The notes under the pieces are model-generated. The model made no database searches. It saw nothing but the letters and a program-made list of their open reading frames with translations, and was not told the origin of the DNA. From Pseudomonadales bacterium (GTDB lineage Bacteria; Pseudomonadota; Gammaproteobacteria; Pseudomonadales; Azotimanducaceae), in NCBI GenBank assembly GCA_019090615.1, contig JAHRVQ010000044.1, positions 1-58,360 on the forward strand: DNA of 58,360 bases, read 5' to 3'. Each line of letters opens with the position of its first letter. Position 1 is the first letter of the stretch. The position numbers were made by a program, and so were the translations under genes. Positions 36,012-44,195 of the stretch are shown one piece after another.

Positions 36012-36647
36012 ATGCTCAAGATCCAATTCAAGGATGGACGCTCGGAGGCGGTGTCATTGCTGCCGCCAGGTAAGACAATTGGCCGGGGGCTAAACAATGA
36101 TGTAGTCATCGACCAGGACGGTGTCAATGGTTTTCATGCTGATTTACAGGTAGATGGCGATCAGGTCATTATTAGTGATGTAAACACGAAAACTGGCACT
36201 TACCTGAATGGCGAGAAGGTGCTTGGCCCAACAACTATTCGCGCCGGCGATACTGTATCGATTCAGGGCATAGACCTATTGATACTTGACCCTGGCGAGC
36301 AGACCGACGGCAAAACCCTGGTCTTGTCAGGTACTGCAATGTATAAGCTGCTAAGTACAGACTGGTCGCTTATTGCAGGCTCTGGGCCTGAAAAAGGCCA
36401 GCAGATTCCAATTCACGAAAAAACTGCTATTGGTCGGGCACTCGAATGTGACATCTCAATTCTTGAACCTGCTCTGTCGAGAAAACATGCGGTGATTGAA
36501 CCTGTAGATGGGCGATTGGTTATAAAAGATCTGGGTTCGTCGAATGGTACCTATGTCAACGGCAAGAAAATTAAATCCAAAATTCTGGATGATAAAGACA
36601 TCATTCAATTCAATAAAATTCGATTTAGAGTCAAAGCGCCTGGATAG
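36012..36647 (+). CDS. Protein with two FHA domains
   Basis: 211 residues, two phosphothreonine-binding forkhead-associated domains in tandem. The first (about 1-95) has TIGRGLNNDVVID, GFHADL and TGTYLNGEKV. The second (about 130-208) has AIGRALECDISI, SRKHAVIEP and SSNGTYVNGKKI. No membrane segment. FHA domains of this type read Ser/Thr kinase signalling or type VI/III secretion scaffolds, but no kinase, phosphatase or secretion gene is nearby. The first domain lacks the usual SRxH core (it reads GFHA), so it may not bind phosphopeptides. Confidence 0.9.
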   Translation: MLKIQFKDGRSEAVSLLPPGKTIGRGLNNDVVIDQDGVNGFHADLQVDGDQVIISDVNTKTGTYLNGEKVLGPTTIRAGDTVSIQGIDLLILDPGEQTDGKTLVLSGTAMYKLLSTDWSLIAGSGPEKGQQIPIHEKTAIGRALECDISILEPALSRKHAVIEPVDGRLVIKDLGSSNGTYVNGKKIKSKILDDKDIIQFNKIRFRVKAPG

Positions 36648-36690
36648 CGCTGCTTTAGTCTCAATCTGGATTATTTTCTGCGGCAGTTTT

Positions 36691-37947
36691 TTAACTTATG
36701 GTGGGTGTAGATATCTGATAACCGCGTTTATAGAGCAGTTGTTTTAATTGTTTGATATGCGCGCCGTTGCGGGTTTCTAAAGTGATAGATACACCAATAT
36801 GGCCAACCGGTGCAGCGGCAGAAAATCGGTGGTGGAATACTTCCAGCACGTTAGCGCCGAGTTCCCTGAAAACTGCCAGTAATTTTTCCAGGGCACCAGG
36901 ATGATCATCGATGGTGGTATCGAACTGAATAATACGCTGGTCAAAACTGAGGCCTCGGGTGATAATTTTTGACAACATGTTAACGTCAATGTTGCCGCCA
37001 GAAATAACACAAAGTACATTTTTGCCCGCTAATTGTGGCAACCGATGGTTGAGTAATGCTGCAATGGTCACAGCTGCTGAAGCTTCTATTACTGACTTTT
37101 CTATTTCCAGCATGAGCATGATGGCGTTGGCGATTTCATCGCTTGAGACCGACACGAGTTCGTCCACTAGTTCGGCTACAACCGCTAAATTGTTTGCCCC
37201 AACGCGTCTGACAGCGATACCGTCGGCGAGCATGGGTTGCGGTTTGATGGTCGTGACTTTGCCGGCCGCCATTGAAGTGGACATGGCATTTACGCTTGAT
37301 TCTTCGATGCCGATTATCTTCAAATTGGGCTTATGGTGTTTGGTGAAAGTCGCAAGCCCTGAAATCAGACCACCGCCGCCCACCGGCACAAGAATGGCGT
37401 CAAGGGATTCACAACATGGCTCCTGAAGGATTTCCAGACCCAGGGTGCCCTGTCCTTCGGCGACTCTGGCGTCGTCAAAAGGATGAATATAGATCTGGTT
37501 TTCCTGATGCATAATTTGTTGTGAATAAAGAAATGCTTGTTCCAGCGTTTCACCCGATAGAACGACCTCCGCACCCCAGTGTTCTGTTGACTGAATTTTT
37601 ATTAACGGACTATGTTGCGGCATCACAATTTTAGTTGCGATGCCAAGTCGGTTGGCATGATAGGCCACGGCCTGGGCATGATTGCCTGCGCTGGCAGCGA
37701 TGACTCCCTGCTTGCGTTCTGTGGCCGACAGGGAAAGTAATTTGTTGAGTGCGCCGCGTTCCTTGAAAGAACCGGTCATTTGTTGGTTTTCAAGTTTGAA
37801 AAAAACCTGACAACCACAAATGTCTGAAAAAGTAGCAGAGAAAGTGACTGGGGTGTTGACAATATAAGGTTTTATGCGTTGATAGGCGGCGCTAATACTG
37901 TTGCTGCTGTATTGTTTTTCAGTTTGTAGTAGAGGTTTTATTGCCAT
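36691..37947 (-). CDS. ilvA: Threonine dehydratase (with C-terminal ACT-like domain)
   Basis: PLP-dependent deaminase, L-threonine to 2-oxobutanoate and ammonia. PLP Lys62 in GSFKERGA, phosphate-binding GGGGLISG, SAGNHAQAVAYHA, and a single C-terminal regulatory ACT-like domain from about 335 (FDTTIDDHPGALEKLL). 418 residues: the shorter form of the enzyme, found as either catabolic or biosynthetic types, so the precise pathway is uncertain. Located downstream of, and in the same direction as, the ABC permease gene, with a 15-bp gap, so it may be co-transcribed. Confidence 0.92.
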   Translation of the reverse strand: MAIKPLLQTEKQYSSNSISAAYQRIKPYIVNTPVTFSATFSDICGCQVFFKLENQQMTGSFKERGALNKLLSLSATERKQGVIAASAGNHAQAVAYHANRLGIATKIVMPQHSPLIKIQSTEHWGAEVVLSGETLEQAFLYSQQIMHQENQIYIHPFDDARVAEGQGTLGLEILQEPCCESLDAILVPVGGGGLISGLATFTKHHKPNLKIIGIEESSVNAMSTSMAAGKVTTIKPQPMLADGIAVRRVGANNLAVVAELVDELVSVSSDEIANAIMLMLEIEKSVIEASAAVTIAALLNHRLPQLAGKNVLCVISGGNIDVNMLSKIITRGLSFDQRIIQFDTTIDDHPGALEKLLAVFRELGANVLEVFHHRFSAAAPVGHIGVSITLETRNGAHIKQLKQLLYKRGYQISTPTIS

Positions 37948-37962
37948 ATTAAATAGCCATTT

Positions 37963-39579
37963 TTATTGAGCAGCTACGGTTTTTTTTGGTGCTGCGACGG
38001 GGGTGCGAATCCACTTTAGCACCTGGCGAAATTCCGGCGGGTTGCCGGTCATTAGAATGCCCATTCTGAAGATCCGCGCCGCGACCCATAGCGCACAAAA
38101 TATGGCCAGCACCAGTAATAGCGTGGTTGAAATATATTCAAAAGTCGAGGGTGGTCCAGCGGCTCTATTCATCATTACAAAGGGCGTCAAAGGTGGAATG
38201 TAGGACAGAACCTGCGCCAGCAGACCATTTGGGTCACGGCCCACAGGTATCATGAGTAAAATGGGCAGCATTTGAACTAGCTGTACCGGTAACATGAGGT
38301 TCTGGGCTTCTTTTAAATTGTTGAAAATGGAGCCCAGGCCAACCAGAATGGCAGCATATAGTAGATAGCCGAGTAGAAAATAGACTAAAAATGAACCTAA
38401 AAATATTGGATCAAATGCTGCTGTAGTCAGGTCAACCGGTAAATCAAAGGCACCGACCCAGGGTAGAAAGATAAAAAATGTCAGGCTCATCAGTAGCCAG
38501 GAGAAAATAATGGTGAGGCCGGTAAGGGCGATGCCGATAATCTTTCCCGCCATTAATTGCATGGGTGAAACAGACGACAGAAGAACCTCAATTAATTTGT
38601 TGGATTTTTCTTCGATGGTATTAGTGAGTAGCATTTGGGTGTTAATTAATATCGATATCCAGAGCAAATAAACAAAAACTACTGGTGCCCACTGACGAAT
38701 GATATCTTTTGTATCGATGCTTGTTTGGGTTCCTGTATTTGATATTTTGAGGCCACTAAAGGTAAATGGCTGGTTGATCCAGGCGATGGTTTCAGCAGCG
38801 ACCTGGGTCTTTTTTAGTCGCGCCTGAAAAATGTTTTCATTGATAATGTCGCTGAACCAGTTCAACAAATCACGATCAGTTAAATTGTTGGAGACGTAAT
38901 AGGACCCAGGTTCGTTAGCAGCCTTAAGGTCAGGGTCGATGGTGCCTAATGGATCATCACCAATAATAAAATAGGCGAATAATTTACCGTCCCGCAGCGC
39001 GTCGTTAAGCAGGCTGGTATCGGTACTGGAACTGGTTTCGAGTATAAATCGATTGCTGGATATTCGGCTGGAGAGCGCGGACTTTTTGTCTAAGGGCAGG
39101 GAAGTCCACCAGCGGTTAATTTCATGCTGGTTAGTTTTTACTGCGCGCGTAAGGTCTGGGGTCAGTTGTAAGTTGTTAAATTTAGCGTCTTTATCGGCTA
39201 TTTCTTGTTGGGTAGTACTGGGATGAGCAAGGAAGGTACTTAGTGCCGTGATTTCCGTTACAGTCAAACCAGATAATTGTTGCTTGAGTTTATCCAGCGG
39301 CGTTTGCTTTAGCTTGTTAGCAGACGCGGCCTGGCTGGCGGGTTCTAATAGATAGTAAGCCAGGTCCTGGGCACTTATATGTTGTTGTATCAGTGGTAAT
39401 AACCAGCCAGACTTATCGATCACAACGAATGTTTTAGCTGCCCGAGTTGATTCCACCAGAATTGGGATGATGCCAATTAGAAACAGGATGACAGGCATCA
39501 TAATAATACCCAGCCAAAAACCACGGGTGCGGATGTTTTCTGTGTATTCGCGTTGAGCTACCAGTAGCGCGTTGTTCAC
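37963..39579 (-). CDS. ABC-2 type exporter permease (NatB-like)
   Basis: 538 residues. One N-terminal membrane segment (GFWLGIIMMPVILFLIGIIPI), a large periplasmic loop up to about residue 300, then five or more membrane segments in the C-terminal half (VVFVYLLWISILI; GIALTGLTIIFSWLLM; FLVYFLLGYLLYAAI; and others). This is the NatB/YhaP layout of sodium or unknown-substrate efflux ABC-2 permeases. It starts with GTG and overlaps the ATPase stop as GTGA (39576-39579), i.e. translationally coupled. Confidence 0.9.
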   Translation of the reverse strand: MNNALLVAQREYTENIRTRGFWLGIIMMPVILFLIGIIPILVESTRAAKTFVVIDKSGWLLPLIQQHISAQDLAYYLLEPASQAASANKLKQTPLDKLKQQLSGLTVTEITALSTFLAHPSTTQQEIADKDAKFNNLQLTPDLTRAVKTNQHEINRWWTSLPLDKKSALSSRISSNRFILETSSSTDTSLLNDALRDGKLFAYFIIGDDPLGTIDPDLKAANEPGSYYVSNNLTDRDLLNWFSDIINENIFQARLKKTQVAAETIAWINQPFTFSGLKISNTGTQTSIDTKDIIRQWAPVVFVYLLWISILINTQMLLTNTIEEKSNKLIEVLLSSVSPMQLMAGKIIGIALTGLTIIFSWLLMSLTFFIFLPWVGAFDLPVDLTTAAFDPIFLGSFLVYFLLGYLLYAAILVGLGSIFNNLKEAQNLMLPVQLVQMLPILLMIPVGRDPNGLLAQVLSYIPPLTPFVMMNRAAGPPSTFEYISTTLLLVLAIFCALWVAARIFRMGILMTGNPPEFRQVLKWIRTPVAAPKKTVAAQ

Positions 39580-40646
39580 TCGGCCTGAGCTCCTGGTTTA
39601 GCTCCTGGTTGAGCATCTAGTGTCTTCGGCGCGCTTGTTTGCGGTGATATTGTTTGAGATGACATTGTTTGAGATGACATTGTTTGAGATGACATTGTTT
39701 GAAATGACGTCGTTTTGGGGGGTGTTGTATGAGGGGTTGTCGGCTCTGGGCTATCTGGGCTGATGGTGCGAATAAATATCTCATGTAATGAGGGTTGAGC
39801 AATAGAAAAGCTGCGGATTTCAAGGCGCTGTACTAGCAGGCTAAGTATTCTCTGGGTATTAGCATTAGCAATTAAGGACAGTTCAGCTACATGCCCCATA
39901 TCGTTTATACGGGTTACCCCTGGCAGGTTTTGCAGCAGGGTGCTGTCGCCATGATAGTCAATTTTAATGGTTTGGCTGGCATGCTTTTTGATGCTGCCAA
40001 GAGGCCCATCGAGCATTTTTTTGCCGGCATTGATGAGCATAATAAAATCGCAGATCTGTTCTGCCTGCTCCATGGCGTGGGTAGAAAAAATAACGGTTTT
40101 GCCAGCGCGTTTTAGATCAAGTATGACTTCTCGAATCAGTTCAACATTAACTGGGTCCAGCCCTGAAAAGGGTTCATCCAGGACCACCAGCTCAGGTTCA
40201 TGGAGTATCGTTGCGATAATCTGGATTTTCTGGCCCATGCCTTTGGACAGTAAATCACACTTTTTTGTGGCGTAATCTGATAAGCCGAATTTTTTCAATA
40301 ACGCCAGTGCCCTGGTTTTTGCGACGGTTCTGGACAGGCCTTTGAGTTGCCCGAAATAGGCAATTAACTCAGCAGTTTGCATTTTTTTATACAGACCCTT
40401 TTCCTCAGGTAGATAACCTGTGCGGTTTTTGCATTGGTCGGGGTGTTGATCACCGAATAGCCTGATTCCTCCTGTGTCAGGATATAAAATATTCATGATC
40501 ATGCGGATGGTAGTGGTTTTCCCAGCACCATTTGGGCCGAGAAAACCATAGATACTACCCGCTGGTATCTGTGCAGAAAGATTATCTACAGCCAGTTTGT
40601 CGCCAAAAGCCTTGCTGACTGCCATGATTTCAAGGCTATTGGACAT
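39576..40646 (-). CDS. ABC transporter ATPase (NatA-like) with repeated C-terminal tail
   Basis: 356 residues. Walker A GPNGAGKTT near 37, ABC signature LLSKGMGQK, Walker B LVVLDEPFSGLD, then the H-loop STHAMEQ. It drives the permease encoded immediately downstream; the pair resembles NatAB-type exporters, substrate unknown. The last 60 residues are not part of the fold: Thr/Pro/Ser-rich with the pentad TMSSQ repeated, arising from a 15-bp tandem array at 39646-39705, and a second small repeat (PGAKPGAQ) right before the stop. Confidence 0.93.
   Translation of the reverse strand: MSNSLEIMAVSKAFGDKLAVDNLSAQIPAGSIYGFLGPNGAGKTTTIRMIMNILYPDTGGIRLFGDQHPDQCKNRTGYLPEEKGLYKKMQTAELIAYFGQLKGLSRTVAKTRALALLKKFGLSDYATKKCDLLSKGMGQKIQIIATILHEPELVVLDEPFSGLDPVNVELIREVILDLKRAGKTVIFSTHAMEQAEQICDFIMLINAGKKMLDGPLGSIKKHASQTIKIDYHGDSTLLQNLPGVTRINDMGHVAELSLIANANTQRILSLLVQRLEIRSFSIAQPSLHEIFIRTISPDSPEPTTPHTTPPKTTSFQTMSSQTMSSQTMSSQTISPQTSAPKTLDAQPGAKPGAQAE
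39646..39705. repeat. 15-bp in-frame tandem array in an ABC ATPase tail
   Basis: Four units of GACATTGTTTGAGAT type (39646, 39661, 39676, 39691) give the repeated TMSSQ of the ATPase tail. The unit length keeps the frame. Confidence 0.95.
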
Positions 40647-40719
40647 TAACAGCGGGCCTTTTTTTGCCGGGCTTTTGTTTGTTTAGTTTTTATTTGCTTA
40701 GCGTCTATTTGTAGCGCCT

Positions 40720-41928
40720 TTACTTGCTAAGCAATGATTTCAAATCAACTTCTGGGTCGGCTAATTTAGCCGCATCCACTGGTTTGCCATAAAGTTGTTT
40801 GCAGACCATAAATTCTCTTGGGCTATTCACTGCATCCACTGCTACAACTACATCACCTTTTAAATAAAATACCGCAAATTGATTAGTGGCCTTATCACCG
40901 CGTAAAACTTGCCTGTCGCCGTCGGCTGAAAACCCCACCATCTGCAGTTTTAAATCATATTGATCTGACCAGAACCAGGGTATGGCCGAATAAATTTTGT
41001 CGCCGCCAAGCATATTTGTTACAGCAACTCTTGCCTGCTCCATGGCGTTCGGGACGGATTCGAGCCGCAGTCGGCGTTTTAGAATAGGGTTGGGATGATT
41101 AGCGCAGTCGCCTATGGCGAAAATATCAGCGGCCGAAGTGCGGCAATGGTCGTCAACCACAATGCCATTGTCACAATCCAGACCAGCGTTATCGGCAAGT
41201 TCAATATTAGGCACAATACCAATGCCAAGAATAACCAGGTCGGCATCAATTGACTGGTCGCCACATAGCACTTTGGTGACGTGATCCTGGCCTTCAAAAC
41301 CGCTCACAGCTGTGCTGGTTAAGATGTTTAAGCCGCGTTTGGTATGGAAGTCGTGGTAATAGGCGCTCATTTCGGGGGTAGTGACCCGTTGTAGAATTCG
41401 CTCTTCCATCTCAAGTACCGTGACGTTGAGCCCTGCTGAGACGGCAACTGACGCGACTTCAAGGCCGATATAGCCACCGCCGACGATGACCAGGTTTTTT
41501 GCTTTGGTCATTGCCTGGCGAATACTGTCGACATCCGCAATGGTACGCAGGTAATGCAGGCCGTCAAGTTTGCTGCCTTCGATATTAAGGATACGTGGCC
41601 GACTACCGGTTGCGATAAGCAACTTCTCATAAGCAATTGCTTCGCCTGCAGCCGTGGTGATGGATTTATTTGCAGGGTCTATGCTGTCGACCCGGGTATT
41701 GGTTCGAAGGCTGATATCCTTATCCGCATAAAATTTTTCGGCCCGAACATATACCCGCTCAAGGGGTAGTTCACCAGAAAGGTATTGCTTGGATAAAGGT
41801 GGTCGTTGATAAGGGGGGAAGGCTTCTTCCCCGAGGATAAGTATTTCTCCTTCATATTTTGCTTGTCGAAAACTTGCTGCAGCTTGACCCGCACCTTGAC
41901 CAGCGCCGATAATTACCATGCCTGCCAT
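40720..41928 (-). CDS. Ferredoxin/rubredoxin-type NAD(P)H reductase
   Basis: 402-residue FAD-dependent oxidoreductase of the rhodocoxin/putidaredoxin reductase group. FAD motif IIGAGQGAGQAAASFR, the LPPYQRPPLSK segment as EAFPPYQRPPLSKQYL, ATGSRPR, NAD motif VIVGGGYIGLEVAS, and IFAIGDCANH. It passes electrons from NAD(P)H to a ferredoxin serving a cytochrome P450 or dioxygenase, by family knowledge; no such partner gene adjoins it. GGGGGT lies before the ATG at 41928; a second ATG three codons on is possible. Confidence 0.92.
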   Translation of the reverse strand: MAGMVIIGAGQGAGQAAASFRQAKYEGEILILGEEAFPPYQRPPLSKQYLSGELPLERVYVRAEKFYADKDISLRTNTRVDSIDPANKSITTAAGEAIAYEKLLIATGSRPRILNIEGSKLDGLHYLRTIADVDSIRQAMTKAKNLVIVGGGYIGLEVASVAVSAGLNVTVLEMEERILQRVTTPEMSAYYHDFHTKRGLNILTSTAVSGFEGQDHVTKVLCGDQSIDADLVILGIGIVPNIELADNAGLDCDNGIVVDDHCRTSAADIFAIGDCANHPNPILKRRLRLESVPNAMEQARVAVTNMLGGDKIYSAIPWFWSDQYDLKLQMVGFSADGDRQVLRGDKATNQFAVFYLKGDVVVAVDAVNSPREFMVCKQLYGKPVDAAKLADPEVDLKSLLSK

Positions 41929-42153
41929 TATTTACCCCCTACATTTCAAGACAAAGCCGGTATTCTACAGAAGCAACAGGAAGACCGGTACTATTAGTCC
42001 ACTCTATTGCACCTGGTAGCCCAATCTATTGCGTCATTCGTAGCAACCAAAATGGATCTTTAATGGACCGTCATAGTGGCAAGCTTGTGTTAAAACCTGT
42101 GCTAAAACTTTTGTGAAAACACTCATGTGCATAATTAAAGGGTTTTGAATTTA

Positions 42154-43320
42154 GTGAGAATATTATTATTATCTCCTTATGATGCGCTCAGTCATCAATA
42201 TTGGCACGCCGCTTTAAAGGACCTGCTACCAGAGCATATTTTCACAATTATTAGTTTGCCGGCTCGCTATTTCAGCTGGCGTTTTCGGGGCAATAGCCTG
42301 ACCTTGTCTCAGGATGCACGCCTGCTAGATGAATATGATCTGCTGGTGGCCACTTCGATGACAGACCTGGCTGCGCTGAAGGGTATGTGCCAAGCAATCG
42401 CATCTTTGCCGTCTATTTTGTATTTTCATGAAAATCAGTTTGCCTATCCGGATGCCGGCGATGCGCGGCATCTTATTGAACGGCAGATTACCAGCCTCTA
42501 TAGTGCTATGGCAGCCGACCGACTGGTATTTAATTCCAGCTTTAATCGAACTTCCTTTTTACAGGGCGTTGAGCATTTATTGGCTAAAATGCCTGATGGA
42601 GTGCCAGTGGGGATAAATGATTTGTTGGTCGCCAGGAGTGAGGTGATTTCGGTGCCATTGCGAGAGCGAACGGTACTTGATGAGGCTGACCATGCAGTCG
42701 GCTTGGTGGGAAAAAGTTCTTCATGTCTGAATATCGTATGGAATCATCGCTGGGAGTATGACAAGGGCGTTGAGCAATTAGGCGAACTAGTCAGTATTTT
42801 GCTGGCTAATCCGTTGGACTTTAGAATGCATATAATCGGCCAGTCTTTCAGGAAGGTGCCAGCGTCAATGGTTAAACTTTGTGATCAATTGAGGGCTGGC
42901 GATAAGCTTGGGCATTGTGGTTTTATCGAATCGAGGCATGAATATCTCGCCCTGCTGGACCGCTGTGATGTTGTGCTATCAACTGCGATTCATGAATTTC
43001 AGGGCCTGGCAGTGCTGGAGGCGGTTCAGGCTGGGTGCCTGCCGGTGGTGCCTGATGGTTTGGCTTATGTTGAATTTATTGCTGATGTTTACCGCTATGC
43101 TAACCCAACTCAGGCGATAAATTTATTACATGAATTCGCTCAGCAGAAACTGAGTCGACAAACAGCTCAGCAGAATACGCCTGCCGCTATGCATGATGCT
43201 AAGCTTGAAAAACTAGTTGCGGCAGAATTAACCGCAACTGCATTGCCTGCCCAGGTACGGTGGCGTCTGGTACAGAGCCAGTGGCGAACTACTCTGGCGA
43301 GGCTTACCGAATTGCCCTGA
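42154..43320 (+). CDS. DUF3524 glycosyltransferase, tRNA-queuosine mannosyltransferase homologue
   Basis: GT-B glycosyltransferase of the GTDC1/DUF3524 family; the animal member adds mannose to queuosine in tRNA-Asp. Matches: LLLSPYDALSHQYWHAAL at the start, LPARYFSWRFRGNSL, ILYFHENQFAYP, VFNSSFNRTSFL, WNHRWEYDKGVEQL and HEFQGLAVLEAVQAG. Start choice: TTG 42145 is only two bases from AAAGGG, so GTG 42154 (giving MRILLLSPY) is preferred; the difference is three residues. 388 residues. Mannosyl-queuosine in this bacterium is an inference. The last codons and stop recur 14 bp later (TGCCCTGAG at 43313 and 43327). Confidence 0.85.
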   Translation: MRILLLSPYDALSHQYWHAALKDLLPEHIFTIISLPARYFSWRFRGNSLTLSQDARLLDEYDLLVATSMTDLAALKGMCQAIASLPSILYFHENQFAYPDAGDARHLIERQITSLYSAMAADRLVFNSSFNRTSFLQGVEHLLAKMPDGVPVGINDLLVARSEVISVPLRERTVLDEADHAVGLVGKSSSCLNIVWNHRWEYDKGVEQLGELVSILLANPLDFRMHIIGQSFRKVPASMVKLCDQLRAGDKLGHCGFIESRHEYLALLDRCDVVLSTAIHEFQGLAVLEAVQAGCLPVVPDGLAYVEFIADVYRYANPTQAINLLHEFAQQKLSRQTAQQNTPAAMHDAKLEKLVAAELTATALPAQVRWRLVQSQWRTTLARLTELP

Positions 43321-43420
43321 GTTCAGTGCCCTGAGCAAGCTCTGTCACTTGCCTAAAGCTAGTCGCTCTCAATTGCCGTAACAGGTATAATTCCGACTCC
43401 TCCCCGCGGTAGTTCTATTC

Positions 43421-43855
43421 ATGGCAACATACTATAAATTTGATTATGCAATCCGCAACGAGGCCGATGAAGTTGTTGATTCCTCTGATAAGGGCGAATC
43501 GCTGTCTTTTGTGGAAGGTGATAACTCGATGATCCCTGGCCTGGAAGAGGCGCTTATTGGTCACGCTGTCGGTGATAAGTTTTCTGTCACTATTGGTCCT
43601 GAAGATGCTTATGGCCATCATCAACGGCAACTAGTGAAAACGGTGGCCAAACAAATGATCCAGACAGAGGCTGAAGAAATCAAAGTTGGGATGATTTTTC
43701 AAGTCGGCACTGGCGCTAGTTCACAGGTAGTTAAAGTAATGGCCATAGAGGATGATGGCGTTACTGTGGATGCCAATCACCCGTTGGCCGGCATTACTTT
43801 TAATTTTGATATCCATGTACTCGAAGTTCGTCAGGCAATATCCGATGATATGTAA
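43421..43855 (+). CDS. slyD: SlyD-type FKBP peptidyl-prolyl isomerase
   Basis: 144 residues. FKBP part with YAIRNEADEVVDSS, IPGLEEALIGHAVGDKF and the flap insertion (IF domain) EDAYGHHQRQLVKTV to VTVDANHPLAG; the pattern is that of SlyD/FkpB. It lacks the His/Cys-rich metal-binding tail of E. coli SlyD and ends shortly after NFDIHVLEV. It acts as a cytoplasmic folding helper. Single gene. Confidence 0.92.
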   Translation: MATYYKFDYAIRNEADEVVDSSDKGESLSFVEGDNSMIPGLEEALIGHAVGDKFSVTIGPEDAYGHHQRQLVKTVAKQMIQTEAEEIKVGMIFQVGTGASSQVVKVMAIEDDGVTVDANHPLAGITFNFDIHVLEVRQAISDDM

Positions 43856-44195
43856 ATTAATTTGCCAGGTAGTATCTATACTTTGGTATAAATAATCGTT
43901 GTATTGTTGTAACCCCATGAACCTCAATTTCATTAAGGCAAGCGATGCTAGCGCTGGTCGCGGGCCGAATGCGCAGCCAAGAATGCGAAATAAATATTCC
44001 GCAGGCGGCACCAATAAATCCTGTGAAATGTGTCGGGCAACCCGTCTGCTATTGTCCATTTCAATCGTTATTATAGTCTTTACAGTTATTACGCTGGATT
44101 TTCTAAAGACGGGTATTTAGGCAGGCACTGGATTATTATGGTGCGATTTGCAGTGTGATTTTCAGCGTAATTAAAAACGCTGCTAAACGTCCAAT

